DNA from: Chlamydiales bacterium
GTDB taxonomy: Bacteria; Chlamydiota; Chlamydiia; Chlamydiales; JAAKFR01
Length of the DNA: 64,000 bases
Direction: 5' to 3'
NCBI GenBank assembly: GCA_024233495.1
Contig: JACKPM010000002.1
Location: 255,648-319,647, forward strand
This document shows, piece by piece, positions 47,209 through 55,474 of the stretch; position 1 is the stretch's first letter, and the number at the start of each line of letters is the position of its first letter. Made by a program: the position numbers and the translations under genes. The notes beneath the pieces were generated by a model. It was not told the origin of the DNA and ran no database searches. It saw only the letters and a program-made list of their open reading frames with translations.

Positions 47209-47992
47209 TGGGACGCTGGGGCTGGGAGGGCACGCCGAATCCTTGCTGACTGCGCACAAGGAGCTCCTAAAATACTACGGTATTGACCGTGACCCTGAGG
47301 CACTTGCACATGCAAAAGAGCGCCTCGATGAGCGGCTTATTCCTCTACACGGTTCTTTTAGTGAGATGGATACACTTGTTCCTGAACGAGCAGATGGCAT
47401 TTTGCTCGATTTGGGCGTGAGCTCTCTTCAGCTTGACAAAGCACAGAAGGGGTTTAGCTTCATGCGCGAGGGGCCGCTTGATATGCGGATGAATCCTGAA
47501 GATCCTGTTGATGCTGAAACAATTGTCAACTCTTATTCAGAGAGGGAGTTGGGAGAAATCTTTCGTGAATATGGAGAGGAACGCAAGTGGCGGCAAGCAG
47601 CAAAAGCGATCGTGCATGCTCGGAAAAAGTGCCGTATTGAGACCACTTTGCAGCTATGCCAAGCGTTAGAGCCAGTGTTGAAGCGGTCGGGGAAGATTCA
47701 CCCAATGACACGCGTTTTTCAGGCGTTGCGCATCAAAGTGAATGAGGAGCTCCTTGTTCTTGAGGAGGTGTTGCCAAAGGCTGTCGCCCTTTTGAATCCG
47801 GGAGGTCGTTTAGCTGTGATCAGCTTTCACAGTTTGGAAGACCGCATTGTGAAGCACGCTTTTCGTGATTTTGTTGTGGAAGAAAAAGGGGTAAACATCT
47901 TAACAAAAAAGCCAGTAGTGGCAAGTCGCGAAGAGACAAAAAGCAATCCTCGCGCTCGCAGCGCAAAACTTCGCGTATTAGAAAAAGTATGA
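47141..47992 (+). CDS. rsmH: 16S rRNA (cytosine1402-N4)-methyltransferase
   Basis: RsmH (MraW) methylates C1402 of 16S rRNA. The 283-residue protein has the SAM-binding motif FIDGTLGLGGHAESLL, YGIDRDPEAL, ADGILLDLGVSSLQLDKAQKGFSF, the FREYGEER segment, and VISFHSLEDRIVK near the C terminus. All family motifs are present. The ATG lies 68 bases inside the upstream gene. It opens the rsmH-ftsL-ftsI-murE-amiA division cluster and overlaps ftsL by 4 bases. Confidence 0.95.
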   Translation: MHQPVLTQEILSFFTAPIAVFIDGTLGLGGHAESLLTAHKELLKYYGIDRDPEALAHAKERLDERLIPLHGSFSEMDTLVPERADGILLDLGVSSLQLDKAQKGFSFMREGPLDMRMNPEDPVDAETIVNSYSERELGEIFREYGEERKWRQAAKAIVHARKKCRIETTLQLCQALEPVLKRSGKIHPMTRVFQALRIKVNEELLVLEEVLPKAVALLNPGGRLAVISFHSLEDRIVKHAFRDFVVEEKGVNILTKKPVVASREETKSNPRARSAKLRVLEKV

Positions 47993-48270
47993 AACTCGGC
48001 TTATTGATTCGCCTCTTCATCTGCATTGTAGCGTTAGGAACTTTTCTCTATCTTTACATTGACAAGCAAAACCGCATCACCTGCCTTCGCTTGCAAATTC
48101 CGGCTTTAGCCAAAGAGTTAGAGCAGATTCAACAAGAGAGTGTGCGGCTGCAATTTGAAGTGGATCAGTTTGAAAACCCGATTCACTTGATGGAGCTTGC
48201 AAGAAAACCACAATACAGCCACCTACGCCATCCACGCGTGAATGAAATTGTGACGATTGAGGGGGAATGA
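47989..48270 (+). CDS. ftsL: FtsL-like division protein
   Basis: The 93-residue protein has one membrane helix (LGLLIRLFICIVALGTFLYLY) and a coiled-coil segment (LAKELEQIQQESVRLQFEVDQF), followed by NPIHLMELARKPQYSHLRHP, the typical FtsL layout. FtsL joins FtsB and FtsQ in the divisome. Sequence identity to FtsL is low in all bacteria, so the call relies on architecture and the position between rsmH and ftsI. Confidence 0.85.
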   Translation: MKLGLLIRLFICIVALGTFLYLYIDKQNRITCLRLQIPALAKELEQIQQESVRLQFEVDQFENPIHLMELARKPQYSHLRHPRVNEIVTIEGE

Positions 48271-48340
48271 CTCACCAAATCCATTGTTTAACCTCTTTTG
48301 AGCAAATAGCAACAACCCAAAAAATGTATACTGTGAGTCT

Positions 48341-50308
48341 ATGAAAAAGAGACTCTTGATTGTAGCCCTCTCCCTTTTTTTTCTCTTTTCGCTTTTGATT
48401 GTCCAGTATTTTAAGATTCAAATTGTGGAAGGGGAGAAGTGGAGTGAGATAGCGCTTTCGCAGCACGAGTGTTTGCTGAAAGAGCCCTTCCGTCGCGGTG
48501 CCTTTTTCTCTAACTCAAGTGTGAAGCGGGGGCATGTGGAAGAGCCGCGCGCTCTTGTGCATGATGTCACCAAGTTTCATCTCTACGCTGACCCTCTTTC
48601 GATTCCGGCTGAGAAAAGGGGGATGGTTGTAGAGAATCTTTCAAAGATTTTAGGCGTCTCTTCGCACTGTATTGAAGAGGAGCTTGCGCGAAAGAGTCAC
48701 AGTCGCAAGGTGCAGCCGTGGCTTACGCGTGATGAGAAAGAACAAGTGACTAAATGGTGGTATCCGTATGCGCGCAAAGAGAAGATTGCTTCAAATGCGC
48801 TCTTTTTCGTGACCGATTATCAGAGAAGCTATCCTTTTGGGAAGTTGCTAGGTCAGGTGTTGCATACGATTCGCGACTTGAAGGATGAGAAGACGAACCA
48901 GGGGCTTCCAACGGGTGGTCTAGAGGCTTACTTCAACCTCTATTTGCAGGGGAAAGAGGGGAGGCGTGTATTGCTCCGTTCACCGCTCAATCGGATGGAA
49001 AGCGACGAAGTTGTGGAGCTGCCTGAGCATGGCGCCGATGTCTATTTGACTGTGAATCACTGCATTCAGGCGATTATGGAAGAGGAGCTACAAAAGGGTG
49101 TGGCAGCAGCGCAGGCGAAGGGGGGATGGGCTGTGATGATGGAAGCCAAAACAGGCGAAGTTTTGGGCATTGCGCAGCACCCTTTCTTCTATCCAGCAGA
49201 GTATCGCGATTACTTCAACGATCCTGAGAAGATTGAGCAGACAAAGGTAAAGGCTATTACCGACGCCTTTGAGTTGGGGTCGATCATGAAACCGATCACG
49301 ATGGGCATTTGTTTAAAGGCAAATGAGGTTTTGGTAGAAAGGGGAGAGACCCCTCTTTTTTCGCCAGCGGAACCAGTTGATGTGAATCGCTCTCTTTTCC
49401 CAGGCAGGGGCTCCAAGCCGCTTTATGATTTGCCCCGGCACACGGCAATCAACATGTACATGGCTTTGCAAAAGTCATCTAATATCTACATGGCGCAGCT
49501 CGTCGAGCGGGTGATCAACCGGTTAGGCAATGCGTGGTATCGGGAACAGCTTGTCGAAAGTTTTGGCTTCGGGCAAAAGAGTGGTATTGAGCTTCCAGCT
49601 GAGGCGGTAGGTCTAGTGCCACGCATTGGAAAGGTGCATGCAAACGGAGCGCTTGAGTGGTCGCTTGGAACACCCTACTCGCTCTCTTTTGGGTATAACA
49701 TATTGGCAACGAGTTTGCAGATGTTGCGCGCGATTTCGATTTTTCCTAACGGGGGGTATTTAGTAGAACCCACACTTGTGAAAAGAATCGTAAAGGGGGA
49801 TCAAGTACTCTTTGAGAGGAGTCACTGTCCTAAAAAAAGAGTGCTCTCTTCTGATTCTGCTTATGAGGTAATGAAGGGAATGAAATTCTCGACAAAACCA
49901 GGAGGGACAGGGACGCGTGCAGAGATCCCTGGCTACACCGAGGCGGGCAAAACAGGGACTGCAGAAAAAATTGTTGGTGGCGTTTATTCCAAGCAAAAGT
50001 ATATTTCATCTTTTGTAGGGTTTGCCCCTGCAAGGAGAAGTGAGGAGAATCCGCTTGTTTTAGTGGTCACCTTAGATGAGCCAGCTCCTATTTTCCTTGA
50101 GGGTGGCGTCAAGAACTATTTGGGAGGAAGGTGTGCAGCACCTGTCTTCAAAGAGATCATGCGCCGCACGCTGGAGTACCTTGGGGTGCCGCTAGACGAC
50201 CCTTGCGGCTACCCTGAAAAAGATCCTCGCTATGACAGTGAGCGCGCTGATTGGATGTGTGAGGTGCGCGCCCTCAAACAAAAATACGACGAGTGGAATC
50301 GGAAATGA
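48341..50308 (+). CDS. ftsI: Peptidoglycan transpeptidase, class B penicillin-binding protein
   Basis: This is PBP3-type FtsI, which cross-links septal peptidoglycan. The 655-residue protein has an N-terminal membrane helix (LLIVALSLFFLFSLLIVQYF) and the transpeptidase domain with SIMK (Ser about 314, Lys 317), SSN and KTGTAEK. The PBP dimerisation region precedes it. The C terminus is extended by about 40 residues after the catalytic domain (YPEKDPRYDSERADWMCEV). A TATACT hexamer lies 8 bases before the ATG and no Shine-Dalgarno site is evident. It overlaps murE by 4 bases. Confidence 0.95.
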   Translation: MKKRLLIVALSLFFLFSLLIVQYFKIQIVEGEKWSEIALSQHECLLKEPFRRGAFFSNSSVKRGHVEEPRALVHDVTKFHLYADPLSIPAEKRGMVVENLSKILGVSSHCIEEELARKSHSRKVQPWLTRDEKEQVTKWWYPYARKEKIASNALFFVTDYQRSYPFGKLLGQVLHTIRDLKDEKTNQGLPTGGLEAYFNLYLQGKEGRRVLLRSPLNRMESDEVVELPEHGADVYLTVNHCIQAIMEEELQKGVAAAQAKGGWAVMMEAKTGEVLGIAQHPFFYPAEYRDYFNDPEKIEQTKVKAITDAFELGSIMKPITMGICLKANEVLVERGETPLFSPAEPVDVNRSLFPGRGSKPLYDLPRHTAINMYMALQKSSNIYMAQLVERVINRLGNAWYREQLVESFGFGQKSGIELPAEAVGLVPRIGKVHANGALEWSLGTPYSLSFGYNILATSLQMLRAISIFPNGGYLVEPTLVKRIVKGDQVLFERSHCPKKRVLSSDSAYEVMKGMKFSTKPGGTGTRAEIPGYTEAGKTGTAEKIVGGVYSKQKYISSFVGFAPARRSEENPLVLVVTLDEPAPIFLEGGVKNYLGGRCAAPVFKEIMRRTLEYLGVPLDDPCGYPEKDPRYDSERADWMCEVRALKQKYDEWNRK

Positions 50309-51735
50309 AACTAAAGAAACTGATTGAACACCTCCCAATTAAAATATACAAAGGCTCGAAAGAGGTCGAGATTACGGGACTTTGTTCCCATTCTAAGTAT
50401 GTTGCACCAGGCAACCTCTTCATTGTGAAGCTAGGAACACGTGATGATGGAGCAAAATACGTCAATGAGGCGCTCGCTTCTGGAGCAGCTGCGATTCTGA
50501 CAGACCTTCCTGATCCTTCACTGCGCGATGTGGTGCAGCTCATCACTCCAGATGTAGTGGGGATAGAAGGGCAGCTCGCAAGTCGCTTTTTTGGAGATCC
50601 AAGTCGCTCGCTTTTCACTGTAGGTGTCACAGGCACAAATGGAAAAACCACTGTTTCTTATTTAGTGAAACACCTGCTTGATGCATTAGGTGGGCGGTGT
50701 GGGCTTATTGGAACCATTGAATATATGATTGGAGACTATCATTTTGAGGCTGAGCTCACGACCCCTGATGTACTTACGAATAATAAACTGTTAAGTGAGA
50801 TGGTAAGGCAAGGAAGCACAGCAGCCGCGATGGAAGTGTCCTCACATGCACTCTCACAAAATCGTGTGGATGGCATTCACTATGACGTCGCTATTTTCAC
50901 CAATCTCTCGCAAGACCATCTCGATTATCATGGCACGCTTCAGGCGTATGCAGCTGCAAAAAAGCGCCTTTTTACCTCTCTTGATGCGTCGAGCACAGCC
51001 ATCACAACCCTTAAAGGGATGGAAATGGTGGAGGAGTGCAAGGGAAAAGTGTTTACCTACTCTCTTTTACCTAAAGCAGATCTCTATGCCACTGATTTAC
51101 ACTTCACTCCTGAATATACAGCTTTTGTTGCACACCATAACGGCAAGAGCTCTGCAATCAAAATGCCGCTTGTGGGCGATTTCAATGTGCTCAATGCACT
51201 CGCTGCTATTGCCACATGTATTGTAAAAGGGCACCCTCTTGAAGAGATTGCGCCGCACTTCTCAACGTTTCCCCAAGTGCGTGGTCGCTTTGAGCGTGTT
51301 GCTCCAAACATCTATATCGATTTTGCCCACACTCCTGATGCGATTGCAAATGTGCTCTCATCTCTTGAGCACATTCGAAAAGGGCGTATCCTCCTCGTTT
51401 TTGGAGCGGGAGGAGATCGGGATAGGCAAAAGCGCAAAGAGATGGGAAGAGTTGCATCTGCCGCTGACCTCACGATTCTTACCTCTGACAATCCTCGTAG
51501 TGAAGATCCCCGCGCTATTTGTGACGAAGTTGCCTCAGGGTGTACAGGGGAGTACATGATTGAAATCGATCGACGAAAAGCAATCGAAATGGCAATCGCT
51601 CTTGCAGCTCCTGATGATTTGATTTTGATTGCTGGCAAGGGGCATGAAACGCATCAAACGTTTGCTCATCAAACCATTCCCTTTGATGATCGTAAAGTGG
51701 TGCTTGAAACGCTAGATGAGGTTCGATGCTCTTAA
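50305..51735 (+). CDS. murE: UDP-MurNAc-tripeptide synthetase (meso-DAP adding)
   Basis: MurE adds meso-diaminopimelate to UDP-MurNAc-L-Ala-D-Glu. From ATG 50305 (4-base overlap with ftsI) the protein has 476 residues. It shows the ATP-binding GVTGTNGKTTVSYL, LTTPDVLTNNKLLSEM, MEVSSHALSQNRVDGI, VRGRFERV and FAHTPDAIANVL. The motif SDNPRSEDP contains the DNPR signature that marks meso-DAP rather than lysine specificity. The gene is complete, consistent with chlamydial peptidoglycan synthesis. The stop overlaps amiA by 10 bases. Confidence 0.95.
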   Translation: MKLKKLIEHLPIKIYKGSKEVEITGLCSHSKYVAPGNLFIVKLGTRDDGAKYVNEALASGAAAILTDLPDPSLRDVVQLITPDVVGIEGQLASRFFGDPSRSLFTVGVTGTNGKTTVSYLVKHLLDALGGRCGLIGTIEYMIGDYHFEAELTTPDVLTNNKLLSEMVRQGSTAAAMEVSSHALSQNRVDGIHYDVAIFTNLSQDHLDYHGTLQAYAAAKKRLFTSLDASSTAITTLKGMEMVEECKGKVFTYSLLPKADLYATDLHFTPEYTAFVAHHNGKSSAIKMPLVGDFNVLNALAAIATCIVKGHPLEEIAPHFSTFPQVRGRFERVAPNIYIDFAHTPDAIANVLSSLEHIRKGRILLVFGAGGDRDRQKRKEMGRVASAADLTILTSDNPRSEDPRAICDEVASGCTGEYMIEIDRRKAIEMAIALAAPDDLILIAGKGHETHQTFAHQTIPFDDRKVVLETLDEVRCS

Positions 51736-52397
51736 GATTACTCTTGATTCTTCTATGTACAGCATGTGCGCACAATATTCCTGATCAAGTTTCTAACATC
51801 TATGAGAAGCCCTTTAAGCAGGTAGCTCCACAAAAAGAAGAGCTCATTGTAATCGATGCGGGGCATGGAGGGAAAGATACGGGGAGCGCATCTAAGTATG
51901 AAGGATATGAAGAGAAAAGTTTGACGCTGAAAACGGCTCTCCTTGTGCGCGACTATCTTCAGGAGCTTGGCTACAAGACGGTCATGACGCGGCAAAGCGA
52001 TGCCTACATCCCTCTTTCCACACGTGCAGAGATGGCAAACTCAATCAAGGCGAATCTCTTTGTAAGCATTCACTATAACCATTGTCCCAGCCGGGAGCCG
52101 CACGGTATTGAGGTGTTCTACTATAAGGAAACACCCCCCCATTCCAAACGCATTCTTGAGTCACAAGACGCTGGGCAGGTTGTGGCAAGCCATATTGTAA
52201 AGTATACTGGGTTGCACTCGCGTGGCGTGAAGCAGGGTAATCTTGCTGTTGTGCGCGAAACCCATATGCCAGCGATCTTGATCGAAGCAGGCTTTCTTTC
52301 GAATCCCCATGAGCGTGAAAAGATTAAGGATGAGCACCACCAAAAAGCGCTTGCCTGGGGAATTGCCAAGGGCATCGATCATTATCTATCAAAATAA
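51726..52397 (+). CDS. amiA: N-acetylmuramoyl-L-alanine amidase
   Basis: AmiA cleaves the amide bond between MurNAc and the stem peptide. The 223-residue protein has a signal sequence (MLLRLLLILLCTACAHNI) with a weak lipobox ending at Cys15, so it may be lipid-anchored. The catalytic domain shows VIDAGHGGKDTG with the zinc His, YEEKSLTLKTALLV with the glutamate, FVSIHYNHCPSREPHGIEVFYY with the second His and AGFLSNPHEREK. The Chlamydia homologue has both amidase and DD-carboxypeptidase-like roles. It follows murE as in C. trachomatis (CT268). Confidence 0.93.
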   Translation: MLLRLLLILLCTACAHNIPDQVSNIYEKPFKQVAPQKEELIVIDAGHGGKDTGSASKYEGYEEKSLTLKTALLVRDYLQELGYKTVMTRQSDAYIPLSTRAEMANSIKANLFVSIHYNHCPSREPHGIEVFYYKETPPHSKRILESQDAGQVVASHIVKYTGLHSRGVKQGNLAVVRETHMPAILIEAGFLSNPHEREKIKDEHHQKALAWGIAKGIDHYLSK

Positions 52398-52462
52398 TTT
52401 TTACAGCTTTCTCAATATCCATTGAAAATATCGTCTTTTCTTTGTAAAATACCTCTCATTCT

Positions 52463-53257
52463 ATGAGAAAAGTTGTCATCAAGTTCGGAACGAGTTCATT
52501 GACGGGTGGGGAGGAGGCTCCCTCTTCTCGCCATATGGTGGAGTATGTGCGGCAGATCGCTGCCATACATAAGGAGGGAAGCTCTATCGTTCTTGTCTCC
52601 TCAGGGGCAATTGCAGCAGGGCGGAGTCTTTTGCCTAGCAAAGACACCTCGATTCCGACAAAGCAGATGCAGGCAGCTGTAGGGCAGCTAAGCCTTATTC
52701 GCCTTTGGGATGAGCTCTTCTCTTACCACAAGATTCGTGTGGCCCAAATTCTCATCACTAAGTCCGATTTAGAGGATCCTATACGCTCTGCTAATGCGCG
52801 CGCAACTCTTGAAGCTCTTTTGGCAAGAAATGTGATTCCTATTATCAATGAAAATGACTCTGTTGCGACAGAAGAGATTCGTAGCGGGGACAACGATCAA
52901 CTTTCCGCTTACATTGCTTCATTGATTGAGGCGGATCAACTTTTTTTGCTCACAGATCAAGAAGGGCTCTTCACACAAGATCCTCGTCTGCATCATGATG
53001 CAAAGATATTGAAAGTGATCGATATCATTGATGAAAAGATTTTAGAGCTTGCAACAGCGAGCTCAAGCAATCACGGTACAGGGGGCATGGAGACGAAATT
53101 AAAGGCAGCAGCACACGCACAAGCTCATGGAATTGAAGTGGTGATTGCTTCGGCCTTTGGCAAAGAGGTGTTGCTCCACCTTCATGCGGGCAAACAGATT
53201 GGGACTCGTTTTGGCATCAAAAATAGACGCACTTCTTCAACAAGCAAAGAAATCTAA
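52463..53257 (+). CDS. proB: Glutamate 5-kinase, without PUA domain
   Basis: ProB phosphorylates glutamate in proline synthesis. The 264-residue protein shows VVIKFGTSSLTGG, VLVSSGAIAAGR, NARATLEALL, INENDSVATEEIRSGDNDQLSAYIAS, FLLTDQEGLFTQDP and GTGGMETKLKAAAHA. The PUA domain found in the E. coli enzyme is absent, so it is the short form. proBA are not present in Chlamydiaceae as I recall, and this pair suggests a broader amino-acid metabolism. It overlaps proA. Confidence 0.94.
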   Translation: MRKVVIKFGTSSLTGGEEAPSSRHMVEYVRQIAAIHKEGSSIVLVSSGAIAAGRSLLPSKDTSIPTKQMQAAVGQLSLIRLWDELFSYHKIRVAQILITKSDLEDPIRSANARATLEALLARNVIPIINENDSVATEEIRSGDNDQLSAYIASLIEADQLFLLTDQEGLFTQDPRLHHDAKILKVIDIIDEKILELATASSSNHGTGGMETKLKAAAHAQAHGIEVVIASAFGKEVLLHLHAGKQIGTRFGIKNRRTSSTSKEI

Positions 53258-54452
53258 GCAGGCTGCTTTCAGTTTGCGCAAAGCTTCTTCTTCACAAAAA
53301 AGAGAGGTTTTGTGTGCTCTTGCACATCACCTAAAAGCGCGCAAGAAGCAAATTTTAGAAGCCAATGCCGCTGATATCGCTGAAGCTAAGAAGAGAAAGA
53401 TGTCGGAGGAGATGGTAGACCGCCTTTACCTTAATCTAGAGTCTACCATTCACGATTTACTGCAGGTTTCTCAAGAAGAAGACCCAATAGGAACACTTTT
53501 GGAGAGCCGCACTCTTCCCTCAGGAATCTCTCTTGAAAAAGTGCGCGTGCCAATTGGGCTCATTGGTGTGATCTACGAGTCGCGTCCTAATGTGACAATC
53601 GATGTCGCTGCACTCTGCTTGATGAGTGGCAACGCCGCTCTCTTGCGGGGAGGGAAAGAGTGTCTGCGCACAAATCAAGAGCTCTTCCATGCTGTTTCTT
53701 TAGCTTTAGAAGAAGCGGGGCTGCCAGAAGACTCGATCTCTTTTGTTGCTAGCCCAGATCGGGAACAAATCAAACAGATGCTCAAGATGGCTGGCACCAT
53801 TGATATGATTATCCCTAGAGGAGGGAAGGGGTTACATCAGTTTTGTCAAGAAGAGAGCTTGATCCCTGTAATGACAGGGGGGATTGGCATTTGTCACCTA
53901 TACGCTGATCAGAGTTGCAAACAAGAAGAGGCAATTGAGGTTATCTATAATGCAAAAACTCAAAGACCCGCTGTCTGCAATGCATTAGACACACTTTTGG
54001 TGCATGAAGCGATTGCCCCTAGCTTTTTAAAGAAAGTCAAGGAGCACCTCCACCAAGTGCACTTTGTTTGCGACGAGAAAGCACTCCCATTTCTTGAGGG
54101 GACTTTGGTGAAAGAGGGCGATTGGGATACGGAGTGGCTCTCTCTTGTGCTTGGAGTGCGCGTAGTGCCCTCTGTAGACGAAGCGATTGCGCACATACAG
54201 AAACATAGTAGTGGGCATAGCGATGGAATTTTGAGTGAGAATGGTGAGCAGATTGCGCATTTTCTTAGTTCCATTGATTCTGCTGCTCTCTATGTCAATG
54301 CTTCTACGCGCTTTACCGATGGGGCACAATTTGGCCTTGGAGCTGAGATTGCTGTCAGTACACAAAAGTTGCATGCTCGTGGCCCTATGGGACTAAAGGA
54401 GCTGACGACCTATCAGTGGATCGTAAATGGCAATTACGCAGTGCGTCATTAG
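53184..54452 (+). CDS. proA: Gamma-glutamyl phosphate reductase
   Basis: ProA reduces glutamyl phosphate to glutamate semialdehyde. The conserved protein begins near IDALLQQAKKSKQAAFSLRKA, so the true start lies inside the end of proB. ATG 53184 and TTG 53211 are both possible; I list the ATG. Motifs include NAADIAEAKKRKMSEEMVDRL, PIGLIGVIYESRPNVTIDVAALCLMSGNAALLRGGKE, IIPRGGKGLHQFC, NAKTQRPAVCNALDTLLVH with the catalytic cysteine, and GPMGLKELTTYQWIVNG. The length of about 420 residues is normal. The gene ends before a repeat-rich zone. Confidence 0.93.
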   Translation: MRANRLGLVLASKIDALLQQAKKSKQAAFSLRKASSSQKREVLCALAHHLKARKKQILEANAADIAEAKKRKMSEEMVDRLYLNLESTIHDLLQVSQEEDPIGTLLESRTLPSGISLEKVRVPIGLIGVIYESRPNVTIDVAALCLMSGNAALLRGGKECLRTNQELFHAVSLALEEAGLPEDSISFVASPDREQIKQMLKMAGTIDMIIPRGGKGLHQFCQEESLIPVMTGGIGICHLYADQSCKQEEAIEVIYNAKTQRPAVCNALDTLLVHEAIAPSFLKKVKEHLHQVHFVCDEKALPFLEGTLVKEGDWDTEWLSLVLGVRVVPSVDEAIAHIQKHSSGHSDGILSENGEQIAHFLSSIDSAALYVNASTRFTDGAQFGLGAEIAVSTQKLHARGPMGLKELTTYQWIVNGNYAVRH

Positions 54453-54456
54453 AATA

Positions 54457-54480
54457 GCTGTGTTTCCAAAGTCCGAGAGG
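54457..54480 (-). repeat. 21-bp dispersed repeat, copy 2 (inverted)
   Basis: On the minus strand this contains CTCGGACTTTGGAAACACAG, as at 24009 and 57170. It lies just after the proA stop. The rest of the gap to 54541 shows only a short GC-rich inverted segment (GCGGC...GCCGC). Confidence 0.6.
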
Positions 54481-54541
54481 AAGTGTAGTTGAATAGCCCT
54501 TTCATTCATCGCGGCTTTGCCGCCATCGTAGAAAGGGAAAA

Positions 54542-54701
54542 TATAGTCAAATCGGTTGAAATTTTACAAATTCATACCATTTGGCTTCACCAAAGATTGC
54601 GCTCGTTCTCATAGACTATGAATAGTCTAAGTCGAACTTTGCGCTTACTTTGGCTTTGCCATCTGCCATGAATTTGTAAAATTTCAACCGATTTGACTAT
54701 A
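54542..54701. repeat. MITE-like element, family 1, copy D (160 bp)
   Basis: The ends (TATAGTCAAATCGGTTGAAA and complement) and interior match copies A to C, with one base deleted from each arm (ATTTTAC instead of AATTTTAC). Its right end abuts the transposase remnant directly: reading the transposase in the shifted frame, the coding sequence runs straight into the MITE after RKRHILVD. This copy therefore inserted into the IS. Confidence 0.87.
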
Positions 54702-55166
54702 TCTACGAGAATATGCCTTTTTCGACCATTGATCTTTTTTCCTCCATCATAACCTCTAGAGCCCCTTTTTTTGTTGTCTTAATGCTTTTACTGTCTATGA
54801 TGCCTGCTGATACATAAATGTTACGCCCTAACTTGTTTCGTAAACGCTCATATATCTTCATAAAAGTACCCGTTCGTTTCCATTTGCTGAATTGAGCATA
54901 CACTGATTTCCAAGGAGGAAAATCATGAGGTAATAACCTCCAACTACACCCCGATCGCAGCAGATAGAAAATCGCATTAAGCATCTCGCGCTTAGAGTAT
55001 TTCCCTTTTCTTCCTCTTGGGTTAAGTTGTTCTGTTGCTAAATCTTGGATCTGTTCCCACTCCTGGTCTGTTAGATCATCTGGATAGCTTCTCCTTTTCA
55101 TTGTACACTCCTAAAAAAATGAAAAGCTACTTGATACCAGATAGTTAAATTTTTGGACACCCTCTA
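54702..55166 (-). mobile_element. Truncated IS5-family insertion sequence
   Basis: The remnant holds the 5' part of an IS5-type transposase and the upstream end. GAGGGTGTCCAAAAATTTAA (minus strand, about 55149-55168) is a plausible terminal sequence next to CTA. The other end is missing, replaced by MITE copy D. No matching left terminal repeat is present, so the IS can no longer move by itself. Confidence 0.65.
54703..55101 (-). pseudogene. IS5-family transposase, frameshift-type orfA, truncated
   Basis: The first 132 codons match IS5-type transposases: RRSYPDDLTDQEWEQIQDL, GRKGKYSKREMLNAIFYLLRSGCSWRLLPHDFPPW, VYAQFSKWKRTGTF and IIDSKSIKTTKKG, the region of the first DDE aspartate. After a run of seven A residues the frame changes: the -1 frame continues RGYDGGKKINGRKRHILVD, as the family requires. 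This A_AAA_AAA_G site is the type used for programmed frameshifting in this IS group. In the -1 frame coding then enters MITE copy D and stops, so the second and third DDE residues are lost. Confidence 0.85.
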
Positions 55167-55236
55167 GGTGCGCCAAGCTGGCAATACTTACTCTTTTTTT
55201 TGATATCTTTACTGTTTATTTATAATACACTCTGCT

Positions 55237-55425
55237 ATGATGCGTTATATGGGTCCTGTTGATAGAACCTCTTTTGTCCAAAGGAGTCCTTCTAGCAAGA
55301 TCCCTATAGCACTGCTACTGAATGTAGCCCTTCTGGCAGGTGCCACGTTTGCCTTGTATCGATTTCGGCAAGCTTGGTTGACAAGCAAGGTTTTCTTTCC
55401 CGTAACAATTGCAAGCTCAGCGTAG
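55237..55425 (+). CDS. Small hypothetical membrane protein
   Basis: The 62-residue protein has one hydrophobic helix (IPIALLLNVALLAGATFALY) followed by basic residues. TATAAT at 55221-55226 is 10 bases before the ATG, with a possible TTGATA 15 bases further up. I recognise no family. It ends 49 bases before the F-box frame and in a different frame; it could be a separate gene or the broken 5' part of the F-box/WD40 gene. Confidence 0.4.
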   Translation: MMRYMGPVDRTSFVQRSPSSKIPIALLLNVALLAGATFALYRFRQAWLTSKVFFPVTIASSA

Positions 55426-55474
55426 GGTTGTGGCTTAAGCTGCCCTCAATTGTGCTATCTGGCGCTCAAAGAGG

